A stretch of DNA of 64,000 nucleotides from Nocardia arthritidis NBRC 100137 (GTDB lineage: Bacteria; Actinomycetota; Actinomycetes; Mycobacteriales; Mycobacteriaceae): NCBI RefSeq assembly GCF_001612765.1, contig NZ_BDBB01000038.1, positions 26,781 through 90,780 on the forward strand, in the 5' to 3' direction. A program made the translations under genes and the position numbers. Below are positions 1-10,332 of the stretch, piece after piece. Positions within the stretch are counted from its first letter, which is position 1; every line of letters begins with the position of its first letter. The notes under the pieces were generated by a model that saw only the letters and a list, made by a program, of their open reading frames with translations, did no database searches and was not told where the DNA came from.

Positions 1-1
1 T

Positions 2-1114
2 GGGCTGAGCACCGAGACCGCCGTGGTGTGTGTGGAGATCTACCGTCGCGGCGGCGCGTGGAAGGTGCGCGCGGTCGGGCAGGGTTACGACAACGGACTG
101 GCCGGAATCGCGACGGCCTTCGGCGTGAGCATCGACGACGAACCGGCCCCGGCGCCCGCTGCGGCTCCCCCACCGGCGAATCGGCCGGCCCCGCGAGTTC
201 CGGCGCCCGCTCCCCCGCCCGCCTATCGACCTCCCCCGCCACCGGCGAATCAACCACCGCCACCGGCGTACCAGCCCGCGCCATCGCCTTCTTACCCACC
301 GCCACCGGCCTATTCCGCGCCGGCCGCCGCGGTGCCGCCACCACCGATGCACTCACCTCAGCAAGGAGCGCTGCCGATGCAGAGCGAACTGTTCGCCCCC
401 AGCCACGCCGAAGTCACCGGCGCGGGCATCCAGAAGCAGGGCGGCAAGATGATCAAGGTGGCCGTCAACGGCGAGGTCATGGCTCGCGCCGGATCGATGG
501 TCGCCTACCAGGGCGACCTGCAATTCCAGGCGCTCGGCGCGGGCGGGATCGGCCGGGCGATCCAGCAGCGGCTGACCGGTGAGGGCGTTCCGCTGATGAA
601 GGTGTCCGGGCGTGGTGACCTGTTCGTCGCCAACGGCGCCGCCGACGTGCACACCATCGACTTGGACGGCACCGACGGGCTCACCATCAACGGCGCCAAC
701 GTGCTGGCCTTCGATTCCACCCTGCGCTACGACATCCGAATGGTGCAGGGCGCCGCCGGATTCGCCAGCAACGCCGGGTTGTTCAACTGCGTCTTCACCG
801 GCCGTGGCCGCATCGCCATCACCACCCACGGCACGCCGGTGGTACTCAACGTCGACCAGCCGACCTACGCCGACCCGCAGGCGGCGGTGGCCTGGTCATC
901 GAGCCTGCAGACAGGCATCAAACGCAACGATTCGTTCGGATTGGGCAGGCTGATGGGCCGCAGCACCGGCGAGGGGATGACACTGTCGTTCTCCGGACAC
1001 GGTTTCGTCATTGTGCAACCGTCGGAGCTGCCGCCGGGCGGCTTCGTCGGAGGCACCGGCGGCGGACAGGAGGCCGGTCAGAGCGGCGGTGTGCTGGGCG
1101 GACTGTTCGGCTGA
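2..1114 (+). CDS. TerD-AIM24 fusion protein (5' end outside the window)
   Basis: The reading frame is already open at the left edge, so the start lies upstream. The first ~45 visible residues (YRRGGAWKVRAVGQGYDNGL, then GLAGIATAFGV) match the C-terminal end of a TerD (tellurium/stress resistance, Ca-binding) domain. A proline/alanine-rich linker of ~75 residues follows (repeats such as PPPPAYQPAP). The last ~235 residues resemble the AIM24 family, a beta-rich fold of unknown biochemical role, beginning near MQSELFAPSHAEVTG and ending in a glycine-rich tail. Cytoplasmic location is likely because no membrane segment is visible. TerD-AIM24 fusions are known in actinobacteria; a stress or envelope role is only inferred. 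An internal GTG at 23 is not the true start because TerD homology continues upstream of it. Confidence 0.82.
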   Translation, partial: GLSTETAVVCVEIYRRGGAWKVRAVGQGYDNGLAGIATAFGVSIDDEPAPAPAAAPPPANRPAPRVPAPAPPPAYRPPPPPANQPPPPAYQPAPSPSYPPPPAYSAPAAAVPPPPMHSPQQGALPMQSELFAPSHAEVTGAGIQKQGGKMIKVAVNGEVMARAGSMVAYQGDLQFQALGAGGIGRAIQQRLTGEGVPLMKVSGRGDLFVANGAADVHTIDLDGTDGLTINGANVLAFDSTLRYDIRMVQGAAGFASNAGLFNCVFTGRGRIAITTHGTPVVLNVDQPTYADPQAAVAWSSSLQTGIKRNDSFGLGRLMGRSTGEGMTLSFSGHGFVIVQPSELPPGGFVGGTGGGQEAGQSGGVLGGLFG

Positions 1115-1131
1115 CCGCGACAGTCGCGGTC
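1113..1131. terminator. Hairpin between convergent genes
   Basis: A perfect 8-bp stem (gaccgcga / tcgcggtc) with a 3-nt loop overlaps the TGA of the TerD-AIM24 gene and the stop of the convergent phosphoesterase gene. There is no U-tract, as is common in actinobacteria. It could serve both directions. Confidence 0.5.
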
Positions 1132-2482
1132 AAGCCCGGAGCGATACGAGTTCCACGACGGTGATGTCCGACGGCGCGCCCACCCGCACCGGTGGACCCC
1201 ACGCCCCGGCTCCCCGGGAGACGTACAGCTGCGTGTCACCGTATCGCTCCAGCCCGGCGACGGTCGGATTCGCCAGCCCGGCAAGATAATCGCCGGGCCA
1301 GAGCTGGCCGCCGTGAGTATGGCCGGACAACTGGAGATCGACGCCGTGCGCTACCGCGTCCTCGATCAGCACGGGCTGATGCGCCAGCAGCACCGCGGTG
1401 CGCGCCCGGTCGCGGTCGCCGAGCGCCTTGCCGAAATCCGGTCCCTGCCCGATGCGTTCGCCCTGTAGGTCGTTCACCCCGGCCAGGTCGAACCCGGGCA
1501 GCTCGGTGCGGGCGTTCGCGAGCAGGTGCATCCCGAGTTCCTGAACGTGCTCCACCCACTGCTCGGCGCCGGAGAAGTACTCGTGGTTTCCGGTCACGAA
1601 GAACGCGCCGTAGCGGGCACGCAGCCCGGCCAGCGGCTCGACGGCCGAGCGCAGGTGCTCGACGCTGCCGTCCACCAGGTCGCCGACGACCGCGATGAGG
1701 TCGGGCTGGGTGTCGTTCACCCTCCGCACCACTCGCTGCGCGAAGCCGCGCCCCAGGATCGGGCCGAGATGCACGTCGCTGACCACCGCGATGCGGAACC
1801 CGTCGGCTCTGCGCGGCAACTTCGCCAGCGGCACGGCGACGCGCTTGACACTCGGTCCGTCCAGGACGCCGTAGGCGCCGATTCCGACGGTGGTCGCCGC
1901 GGCGGCGACCGCGGCGCCGCTCACCACACGCGAGACGAAGACGCGGCGCGGTAGGCGAGTCTTCGGGGACTCGGCGGCAACGGCGGAAGCGGCCGTGTCC
2001 GGCAGGGACGCCGGCGCGAAACCGCTTCCCACGGCAGAGGCGTCTTCGGAACCGGTCCCCACAGCAGACTCCGGGACAGAACCGATCTCCGCAGGAGACC
2101 CCTGGTCCGGTACCGCCCGGCACCGATCGAACCGGCGCAGCGCGAGGATCCGGATCGGCTCGCCGACCGCCAGCGCCAGCAGCAGGTACACGAACAACGC
2201 GCCCCACAGATAGCCGGGCCAGGCGATGATCCGGACCACCGCGAACGGAGCGGACGCCAGCTCCGCCACCGTCGCGCCCAACAGCAGCAATGGCCAGGCC
2301 AGCACGATGGCGGTGCCGACGCGCCGCGCGCGGGAACCCGCCGCGGTCGTGTCCCGCACGAGCCGCCGCCAGAGATACCAGTGGGCGCCGACGATCGTGA
2401 GCACAACGACAGCCACGAGAACGAGCACGGCGACACCGACCAGAACACTCTTCACGACCACGACGCCACTCTCTGTGAACAT
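1130..2482 (-). CDS. Membrane metallophosphoesterase (YkuE-like)
   Basis: 450-residue protein. About residues 10-35, 55-75 and 85-110 are hydrophobic and likely span the membrane; a variable Ala/Gly/Ser-rich stretch (~125-180) and another hydrophobic segment (~185-205) precede the catalytic domain. That domain has the calcineurin-like metal motifs in order: SDVHLG (D236, H238), GDLVDG (267-272), GNHEY (298-302), AHQP, then SGHTHGGQ near the end. Members of this family are di-metal hydrolases of phosphomonoesters or diesters, often acting on lipids or peptidoglycan-linked substrates; the actual substrate cannot be read here. The N-terminal membrane part argues for action at the membrane. The ATG at 2482 has only a weak ribosome site; a GTG about eight codons later is possible. 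It converges with the TerD-AIM24 gene. Confidence 0.85.
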   Translation of the reverse strand: MFTESGVVVVKSVLVGVAVLVLVAVVVLTIVGAHWYLWRRLVRDTTAAGSRARRVGTAIVLAWPLLLLGATVAELASAPFAVVRIIAWPGYLWGALFVYLLLALAVGEPIRILALRRFDRCRAVPDQGSPAEIGSVPESAVGTGSEDASAVGSGFAPASLPDTAASAVAAESPKTRLPRRVFVSRVVSGAAVAAAATTVGIGAYGVLDGPSVKRVAVPLAKLPRRADGFRIAVVSDVHLGPILGRGFAQRVVRRVNDTQPDLIAVVGDLVDGSVEHLRSAVEPLAGLRARYGAFFVTGNHEYFSGAEQWVEHVQELGMHLLANARTELPGFDLAGVNDLQGERIGQGPDFGKALGDRDRARTAVLLAHQPVLIEDAVAHGVDLQLSGHTHGGQLWPGDYLAGLANPTVAGLERYGDTQLYVSRGAGAWGPPVRVGAPSDITVVELVSLRA

Positions 2483-2551
2483 TCGGCTTGCGCGGCATCA
2501 ACCTACGGCACGGCGAGCGCGGCGCACGGGTCGACGACTTCCCGGTGCCGG

Positions 2552-3064
2552 TTACTCCGTCCGTTCCAGCACGCCGCGCAGAAATGCCGCCTGGCCCGCG
2601 TGCTGCAGGTCATCGGAGATCACGCTGACCAGCCGCACACCCAGCGTCACCGGCGGATCCCACCGGACGTCGACGACGCGGTCCAGATCGCTGTCGGTCA
2701 ATTTCCGGACGAAGCGCAGCGTCTGTTCGTGCACCGCGTCGTAGTAGCCCGTCAGCGATTCGGCCGACGCCCGGATGACCGCCACGTCGGCGGGGCGGTC
2801 ACCGTAGCCGGTCGCTGCCGCGTCGATGGGCAGGTCGAAGCGGTCGTACCAACCCTGCGCCGTCCAGACCTGCTCGGTTCCGGCCACTTCCGCGAGGTGG
2901 TCGTCTTGCACGCGGGTCAGATGCCAGATCAGCCACGCGATCGAGTTGGCGCCCGGATCGATTCGGTGCACGAGGTCGTCCTCCGCCAGCCCGTACACCG
3001 CTTCGTGCACCATCTCCTTGATTCGCTCGTAGGCGTCGGTGAGCACATCGGCACTGGTAGCCAT
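2552..3064 (-). CDS. DinB-like / DUF664 protein
   Basis: 170-residue four-helix-bundle protein of the DinB/YfiT type. Typical marks are a histidine pair in WHLTRVQDDH (H48 and H56) and a third histidine in DDLQHAGQAAFLRG near the C-terminus; these three form the metal site in the superfamily. In mycothiol-producing actinobacteria many such proteins are thiol-dependent transferases or isomerases, but the substrate is unknown. The start is supported by AAGGAG eight bases before the ATG. It is transcribed alone and divergently from the small glycine-rich protein gene. Confidence 0.8.
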   Translation of the reverse strand: MATSADVLTDAYERIKEMVHEAVYGLAEDDLVHRIDPGANSIAWLIWHLTRVQDDHLAEVAGTEQVWTAQGWYDRFDLPIDAAATGYGDRPADVAVIRASAESLTGYYDAVHEQTLRFVRKLTDSDLDRVVDVRWDPPVTLGVRLVSVISDDLQHAGQAAFLRGVLERTE

Positions 3065-3179
3065 ATCGGTCGACTCCTTCTCGGGTGGTCCGCTGCCCCG
3101 ACGCTACCCAGCGCGACCACCCGGCACGAGCGGCGACGCTCCGTGGGGAGAATTCTCGCACGACCGAACCACATTGAAT

Positions 3180-3199
3180 GTACCGTTGTTCAACGGTAC
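3180..3199. promoter_or_regulatory. 20-bp perfect inverted repeat, candidate operator
   Basis: GTACCGTTG-TT-CAACGGTAC: 9-bp arms around a 2-bp centre. It lies in the divergent region between the DinB-like gene and the glycine-rich protein gene and overlaps the likely -35 region of the latter. This suits a dimeric repressor such as a TetR-type protein, but no regulator gene is adjacent. Confidence 0.5.
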
Positions 3200-3218
3200 G
3201 ATATACATTGGTTAGATT
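3189..3218 (+). promoter_or_regulatory. Candidate promoter for the glycine-rich protein
   Basis: TTCAAC (3189-3194) and TAGATT (3213-3218) are 18 bp apart and resemble -35 and -10 boxes. Transcription would start near 3225. An in-frame ATG lies exactly there, so a leaderless longer product is possible. The ATG at 3282 has a better ribosome site. Confidence 0.4.
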
Positions 3219-3281
3219 GGGTCGATGGCCTCCGAATCGGTCACCGACCGGACGAAGACGTACCGAAGTGAGGGAGTACCG

Positions 3282-3623
3282 ATGATTCACGACGTCGAGA
3301 CCGGACGCGCCCGGCGAGCGGTTGTCCGCGTGGCGATGGTCGCCGCGCTCGCACTGACCCCCGTCGCCGCGGTCGCCGCGCCCGCGATGGCGCAGCAGCC
3401 GACCGTCGCGCAGGTGAGCCAGGCCCAGGAGATCCACGGCGGCTGGCACCGCCACGGCGGCTGGGGTCACCATGGCGGGTGGGGCGGTTACGGCGGCTGG
3501 GGCGGCTACGGTGGCTGGGGCGGTTACGGCTACGGGGGCAACCCGTTCGGCTTCTACGGCAGTCCGTTCGGTATCTGGCCCGGTATTGCCTGGATGCTGC
3601 CCGGCACCGGTAGCGCGTTCTGA
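3282..3623 (+). CDS. Secreted glycine/tryptophan-rich small protein
   Basis: 113-residue protein. Residues ~10-37 form a signal peptide: a basic RARRAVVR, then a hydrophobic core, ending APAMAQQ, with cleavage likely after AMA. The mature part is short and made of GGW/GGYGGWG repeats with histidines (HGGWHRHGGWGHHGGW), then a hydrophobic, aromatic and proline-rich C-terminus. Function is unknown; histidine- and glycine-rich repeats could bind metal or act in the wall. The ATG at 3282 is chosen because GAGGGAG lies just upstream and it puts the signal peptide at the N-terminus; an in-frame ATG at 3225 would add 19 residues. Confidence 0.65.
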   Translation: MIHDVETGRARRAVVRVAMVAALALTPVAAVAAPAMAQQPTVAQVSQAQEIHGGWHRHGGWGHHGGWGGYGGWGGYGGWGGYGYGGNPFGFYGSPFGIWPGIAWMLPGTGSAF

Positions 3624-4223
3624 GCGGAGCGCTCCCGCGGCACGCCAGATGATTCCGGCTCCGCGCCGCCGCCCCGGCGCCGTGATCGCGGCCGGGCTCG
3701 GCACCGGCGCGGCCCCGGAATCGTCTGGCACCTGGTGGAATCGATCCCCGAGCCCGGCGGCCACACCCACCGACGCGATCCCCATATCGAGTGCCGCAAC
3801 CCCGCAGCGGCTTCGAATCGCGGCTTCGCGCCGAGCGACCACCCGAGCGGCGAAGTTCACCCTCCGATCTCGGACCGGGCCTCAGTAAACCCAGCACGCC
3901 GACAGCGCTCTGGCGACGAACTCGGCTCGATTCGGTTGCCAGGCCTGAATTTTTCCGGAGATATCAGGGTCCACCGCCCGAATTCCGCACCGCATCAAAC
4001 GAATCAGCACACATTCTGCAATTCGGCCGAATCGAGCAGCGAAACAAGCACTACCCGTGCGTAATTCAGTAGCGCGCCGATGCGAGCGCGTCACCGATTC
4101 TTCGTGAAATTCGCAGAACGATTGCTTCGCGAAAGCCCTGCGGCCAGAATGGGTGGGGCCGAGAACCGGCATCTCGGGGATTCGTCGGCACTCGTGGCCG
4201 ACACGACTATGTGGGGAAAAACG
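3624..4223. other. Non-coding stretch, ~600 bp
   Basis: No convincing gene on either strand: open frames here overlap each other, lack domain-like composition and have no ribosome sites. The right half (about 3940-4080) is clearly poorer in GC than the surroundings and probably carries the promoter of the glycine-zipper protein gene. Confidence 0.5.
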
Positions 4224-4778
4224 ATGAGAGTCAACAGATTCGCCGCAACCGCCCTACTGGCGGTCGGAGCCACCGGAATAGCGACGGGTGTCGCGCACGC
4301 ACAGCCCACGGCACCGGCGCAGGTCAGCGTGCACGGCGTCGAGCAAGGAATCGGTTTCACCTCGGCTCCCGCCGCCGACGGCACGGGGGTGGTCACCACC
4401 CTCGACGCGGGCACCTTCGCGCTGACGGCCGACGCAGGCGCCGTCGAACTGCGTAACGGGACGGGACAGGTCGTCGCGACCATGCCCTTGGCATTCCATG
4501 CCTCGGGCGCGGCGCACGGGCTGGCGCCCACGATCACCGATGCGGGCCGCACCCTCACGGTGACGCCGGTCGGGGCGCCCGCGACCTCCGAGCGCCTCAC
4601 CCAGTTCGTCGGTGAGGACGACACGCTCGCGCGCAAGCAGTACAACGCCGGTATCGGCGCTCTCATCGGCGCGGGGATCGGCGCCGTGATCGGCTTCTTC
4701 CTCGGCGGGGTCGGCGCCCTGGTCACCGTTCCGATCGGGGCGGGCATCGGGGCGCTGATCGGTTTCTCCACGCCGTAA
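4224..4778 (+). CDS. Exported glycine-zipper protein
   Basis: 184-residue protein with a signal peptide at residues 1-25 (MRVNRF, hydrophobic core, cut after AHA). The middle is a mostly beta-type domain of ~110 residues without a recognised family. The C-terminal ~45 residues form a glycine zipper (GIGALIGAGIGAVIGFFLGG and again GAGIGALIGF), a pattern that packs into membranes or oligomers. This architecture is common among small exported proteins of Nocardia and Rhodococcus; the role is unknown. The ATG at 4224 follows GGGGA; the longer frame upstream lacks a signal peptide and was not used. A strong hairpin follows the stop. Confidence 0.7.
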   Translation: MRVNRFAATALLAVGATGIATGVAHAQPTAPAQVSVHGVEQGIGFTSAPAADGTGVVTTLDAGTFALTADAGAVELRNGTGQVVATMPLAFHASGAAHGLAPTITDAGRTLTVTPVGAPATSERLTQFVGEDDTLARKQYNAGIGALIGAGIGAVIGFFLGGVGALVTVPIGAGIGALIGFSTP

Positions 4779-4789
4779 TCGGCCGAGTC

Positions 4790-4818
4790 GGTGTGCGGCC
4801 GGAGGCCGGTCGCACACC
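4790..4818 (+). terminator. Strong hairpin downstream of the glycine-zipper gene
   Basis: A 13-bp stem (ggtgtgcggccgg / ccggtcgcacacc, one G-U pair) with a 3-nt loop begins 12 bases after the TAA. It has no U-tract. Confidence 0.6.
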
Positions 4819-5014
4819 GATCGCCGGTCGCGCCGCCGGGATTGCCTGGGTGTCCGCGCGCTTTCGCGCCGGTCGGCCCGAGGGGAACGCGGCGGTCCGA
4901 CCGTCGTTGGTCCAGACCCGTGGACGTCGCGCCGAAACGGAATGCCCAGCCGTGTGCTGGGGCATGATGGGAGGGCACGGAGACGATCGGAGCGAAGACA
5001 CAGGATCCGCGGAG

Positions 5015-6217
5015 ATGGCACAGCGCAGTTCCCTCTCGCAGCGACGCGCTGCACTGGAACAAGAGTGGTCTCGATGGATACCCGCCGGGACACCGCAGGG
5101 CGATTCCGCGCTGCGCAGCGAGGTCGCGCAATCGTGGCTGCGATCGTTGCGCACCGTCGATCCGGCGTGCGAGCACGCACCCCACGCAGACGCCGATGTG
5201 GCCGCCCGCTGGGCCGAGTCCCCCCTGCGTACACCGGTATCCGAGCTGACCGACCAATTGCGCGACATCACCGAGGGCGCGGGCTATGTCGCGGCGATTA
5301 CCGACGAGACCGGCACCATCCTGTGGTCGCACGGCGGTCCGGTGATGCGCCGCCGCGCCGAACAGGTCAACTTCGCGCCGGGCGGCCGATGGGACGAGGC
5401 GCACATGGGCACGAACGCGCTGTCGCTGGCGTTGCGCACCGCACGGCCGCATACCGTGTTCTCCGCCGAGCACTTGGTCGCCGCCCTGCACGGCTGGGTC
5501 TGCTACTGCGCGCCGATCCGCGCCGCGGACGGTCGCCAGCTCGGCGTGCTGGATCTGTCCACCACCTGGGATCGCGCGCACCCACTGGCCATGTCCACCG
5601 CCCGTACCCTGGTAACCGCCATCGAGACCAAGCTGCACCACCGCATGGCCACGCCGGGGGTCCGGCTGACCTGTCTCGGCGCCGCCCGCCTGATCCGTGA
5701 CGGCGCCCCCGTGCGGCTACGCCCGAGGCACCTGGAGATCCTGACCCTGCTGGCGCTCGAACCCGAGGGGTTCACCCACGAGCGCCTGCACTTCGCGGTG
5801 TACGGCGACCGGCCGGTCGGGGCCAGCACGCTCAAATCCGAGATGTCCTACCTGCGGCGCGCCACCGGCGGCGACATCACCAGCCGGGTCTATCAGCTGG
5901 TGAGCCCACTGTCCTGTGACGCCGTGGACGTGCTCGCCGCGCTCGAAGCGGGCGACACCGCCACGGCGGTCGAGCTGTATCGCGGGCCGCTGCTGCCGGA
6001 CTCGGACACCCCCGGCATCGTGCAGTGGCGCGAGTACCTGGCGGTCGGCCTGCGCACCGCGGTGCTGTCCAGCGGAAACGTCGAGTACGCGCTGCGCTAC
6101 GGCGAGCGCGCACCGCACGACATCGAGATCCACGAATACGCGCTTCGCCTGCTTCCCGCGGGCGACGGACGGCGTGCGCTGGCGGCCGCCCGGCTGCACG
6201 GCGCGCTGCGCGACTGA
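5015..6217 (+). CDS. GAF-domain / winged-helix transcription regulator
   Basis: About 400 residues. Residues ~55-210 form a GAF-like sensor (ITDETGTILWSHGG, GGRWDEAHMGTNALSLAL, GWVCYCAPIRAADG), closely resembling the input part of AcoR-type activators. It has no AAA+ sigma-54 ATPase; instead a winged-helix/SARP-like DNA-binding region (~220-310, RPRHLEILTLLALEPEGF) and a helical tail follow. In actinobacteria this class of regulator often sits next to aldehyde dehydrogenase genes, as here, so it most likely controls the two genes downstream in response to an aldehyde or alcohol. ATG 5015 has GGAG directly before it, which is too close; ATG 4964/4967 in the same frame are alternatives. Confidence 0.75.
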   Translation: MAQRSSLSQRRAALEQEWSRWIPAGTPQGDSALRSEVAQSWLRSLRTVDPACEHAPHADADVAARWAESPLRTPVSELTDQLRDITEGAGYVAAITDETGTILWSHGGPVMRRRAEQVNFAPGGRWDEAHMGTNALSLALRTARPHTVFSAEHLVAALHGWVCYCAPIRAADGRQLGVLDLSTTWDRAHPLAMSTARTLVTAIETKLHHRMATPGVRLTCLGAARLIRDGAPVRLRPRHLEILTLLALEPEGFTHERLHFAVYGDRPVGASTLKSEMSYLRRATGGDITSRVYQLVSPLSCDAVDVLAALEAGDTATAVELYRGPLLPDSDTPGIVQWREYLAVGLRTAVLSSGNVEYALRYGERAPHDIEIHEYALRLLPAGDGRRALAAARLHGALRD

Positions 6218-6323
6218 GCTCGCGCGCCTCAACGTTTCGTCAACCCTCGCGGGGCATAGTGACCCGCATCACGGCCGCCGCGCCGTGTGCATCACGTCCG
6301 CAACCAGCGAGGAGTCACCCGCC

Positions 6324-7840
<1,517 letters not shown>

Positions 7841-7841
<1 letters not shown>

Positions 7842-8242
7842 TGCCGGATCCGGCCGGCCGCGTGGAGTTCACCGGACCGGCGCACGCGCTGCTGCGCCGA
7901 CTGATCGAGCAGCACGGCCCCGTGATGTTCCATCAGTCCGGCGGCTGCTGTGATGGCAGTGCGCCGATGTGCTATCCACGCGGCGAATTCCGGGTCGGCG
8001 CGTCGGACGTGCTGCTGGGGTACCCGGCGGCGGACACCCCGTTCTGGATGAGCGCCGACCAGTACGAGTATTGGCGGCACACCCATCTGACCGTCGACGT
8101 GGTGCCGGGCCGTGGCAGCGGATTCTCCCTGGAAGCGCCCGAAGGGGTGCGATTCCTGATCCGCTCGCGGCTGCTCACCGACGAGGAACTCGCCGTCCTC
8201 GACGCACAGCCGCCGCCGACCGGGGCGGATCTGCCCCAGTGA
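7841..8242 (+). CDS. DUF779 family protein
   Basis: 133 residues. The family is repeatedly found beside ExaC-type aldehyde dehydrogenases, as here, and carries a conserved cysteine-rich GGCCDGSAPMC near residue 35. It may help maintain or metallate the dehydrogenase, but no biochemical function is established to my knowledge. Its ATG overlaps the dehydrogenase stop, indicating translational coupling. Soluble; no signal or membrane segment. Confidence 0.88.
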
Positions 8243-8415
8243 TTCGGGGTGCCGGCCACCGACTACGGTCGCGCCGCCGCCTCGGCCGGGCTGCTCACCG
8301 GACCGCCGCCCCGGTGGGCAGCCCGCGCCGGGCAGGAGAAATCCGCATGCGGGAATAGTCGAAGGGCGGATACGGTCGTTCGAGGTGTTTAGACAGGCGA
8401 ACGAGAGGGGCCGCG

Positions 8416-9825
8416 GTGGCGACCGAGACTGTGACCGCGTCGGTAGGGCTCCGATCCGAGCGCGGCGCCATCCTCGGCTCGCTGATGCTGGCGACCGCCC
8501 TGGTCGCGCTGGACTCGACGGTCATCGCCACGGCGGTGCTCACCATCACCGACAGCCTCGGCGGCTTCGCGCAGTTCCCCTGGTTGTTCTCCATCTATTT
8601 GCTGGCGCAGGCGGTGACGGTGCCGATCTACGGCAAGCTCGCCGACACCGTGGGCCGTAAACCCGTGATCCTGTTCGGGATCGCGATGTTCGCACTGGGT
8701 TCGCTGCTGTGCGGCGTGGCGACCAGCATGCTCGGGCTGATCGTCTTCCGCGCCGTCCAGGGCATCGGCGCCGGAGCGATCCAGCCGATGACGATGACGA
8801 TCGCGGGCGACTTGTACACGCTGTCGGAGCGCGCCAAGGTCCAGGGATATCTGGCCAGCGTGTGGGCCATGTCGAGTGTGGCGGGCCCGTTGCTGGGCGG
8901 CCTGTTCGCCGAGTATGTCAGCTGGCGCTGGATCTTCCTGATCAATCTTCCGCTCTGCGCGCTGGCCGGATGGATGCTGGTGCGCAATTTCGCCGAAGCC
9001 GCGCCGCGACGCAGGCAGAGTGTCGACTACCTGGGTGCGGCGCTGCTGGCGGTGGGCGCGGGCGCGTTGATCCTCGGACTGCTCGAGGGCGGCCAGGCGT
9101 GGGCGTGGTCCTCGCCGGTGAGCGTCGCGATCTTCGCGGGCGGCGTGCTCCTGCTCGTGCTGTTCGGGCTGGTCGAACGCAGGGCGCGCAATCCGATCCT
9201 GCCGCTGTGGGTGTTCACCCGGCGGGTGGTGATCGCCAGCAGCCTGGTGTCGGTGCTGATCGGCGCCGTCCTGCTCGGAGCGACCTCCTATGTGCCGACC
9301 TTCACCCAGGGTGTACTCGGCACGGGTGCGCTGGTCGCGGGCCTGACGGTCGGCGCGCTCACGCTGGGCTGGCCGCTGGCCGCGTCCCAAGCCGGAAAGG
9401 TGTACCTGCGCATCGGCTTCCGCGCGACCGCCCTGATCGGCAGCGGCTTGGCGGCGCTCGGCGCCGCGAGCACGCTGCTGATCACCCAGCACTCGGCGCT
9501 GTGGCAGGTCGCCGCGTCGTGCTTCGTCATCGGCACCGGCATGGGCCTGGTCGCGACCCCGACCCTGATCGCGGCGCAGACCAGCGCCGAATGGACCGAA
9601 CGGGGCGTGGTCACCTCCGCCAACATGTTCGCGCGCTCGCTCGGCAGCGCGGTGGGCGTCGCGGTGTTCGGCGCGATCGTGAACTCGCGCGTCGGCCACA
9701 CCGACCACCCGCTGCCCACCGCACTGGCCTCGGCGGTGCATCTGGTCTTCGTCACGATCGCGGCGATGGCCGTGGTCATGGTCGTGGCCGCGGCCATGAT
9801 GCCCCGGCGGTCGGCGACCGACTGA
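8416..9825 (+). CDS. DHA2-family MFS drug efflux transporter
   Basis: 469 residues with about 14 hydrophobic segments. The MFS motif A (GKLADTVGRKPV) lies after the second helix, and ALDSTVIATAV in the first helix plus GIGAGAIQP match the DHA2 (14-TM, QacA/EmrB-like) drug:H+ antiporter group. It probably exports hydrophobic cations or toxic metabolites across the cytoplasmic membrane. The start is a GTG preceded by GAGAGGGG. Transcribed alone or with the small membrane protein gene 128 bp downstream; no adjacent regulator. Confidence 0.87.
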   Translation: MATETVTASVGLRSERGAILGSLMLATALVALDSTVIATAVLTITDSLGGFAQFPWLFSIYLLAQAVTVPIYGKLADTVGRKPVILFGIAMFALGSLLCGVATSMLGLIVFRAVQGIGAGAIQPMTMTIAGDLYTLSERAKVQGYLASVWAMSSVAGPLLGGLFAEYVSWRWIFLINLPLCALAGWMLVRNFAEAAPRRRQSVDYLGAALLAVGAGALILGLLEGGQAWAWSSPVSVAIFAGGVLLLVLFGLVERRARNPILPLWVFTRRVVIASSLVSVLIGAVLLGATSYVPTFTQGVLGTGALVAGLTVGALTLGWPLAASQAGKVYLRIGFRATALIGSGLAALGAASTLLITQHSALWQVAASCFVIGTGMGLVATPTLIAAQTSAEWTERGVVTSANMFARSLGSAVGVAVFGAIVNSRVGHTDHPLPTALASAVHLVFVTIAAMAVVMVVAAAMMPRRSATD

Positions 9826-9953
9826 CTCCCGAAGCAGGCCCGCAGGCCAGGCGAGCGCCGACACGACTCGAGGCAGCGGGTTTTCGGAAGCGTCTGGCCC
9901 TGCCCTGGCGCAAGCTGGGCTTTCCGAACCGAACCGGAGAGTTGGAGGTCGCA

Positions 9954-10319
9954 GTGGCACAGGCAGTGTGCGGAGTAGTCGGTGTTTTCTTCCTCGGCAT
10001 GGGCGTGTACGCACTCGCCGCGCCCGCCGCGCTGATCCGGCCGTTCGGCGTCCGGCTCACCGAGGCGAGCGCCCGCTACGAAGTGCGCGCCGTCTACGGC
10101 GGTTTCGGGCTGGCGATGGCGGCCGTGCTCGCGGTGGCCGCTGTGGACCTCGGATCGCTGCGCGGCGGGATCATGGTCACGGTCGGCGCGGCGCTGGCGG
10201 GCATGGCTGTCGGCCGGGTGGTGTCCGCCGTGCTCGATGAGCGGACGGCCTTCTACCCGACCTGGTTCTACGGCGTGGTGGAGACGGTCGGCGCTGTCGC
10301 GCTCTTCGCGGCCGCCTAG
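9954..10319 (+). CDS. DUF4345-like small membrane protein
   Basis: 121 residues with four hydrophobic segments and conserved YEVRAVYGGFGLAM in the middle, as in the DUF4345 family of four-helix membrane proteins of unknown function. The GTG start has GGAGG seven bases upstream. It may be cotranscribed with the MFS transporter (128-bp gap) and converges with the permease gene. Confidence 0.7.
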   Translation: MAQAVCGVVGVFFLGMGVYALAAPAALIRPFGVRLTEASARYEVRAVYGGFGLAMAAVLAVAAVDLGSLRGGIMVTVGAALAGMAVGRVVSAVLDERTAFYPTWFYGVVETVGAVALFAAA

Positions 10320-10332
10320 CGAAGACCGCCCG

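Noticed and set aside
3440..3540. Short tandem DNA repeats that could suggest a CRISPR or satellite
   Set aside because: They lie within a coding sequence and encode GGW/GGY repeats; there are no spacers.
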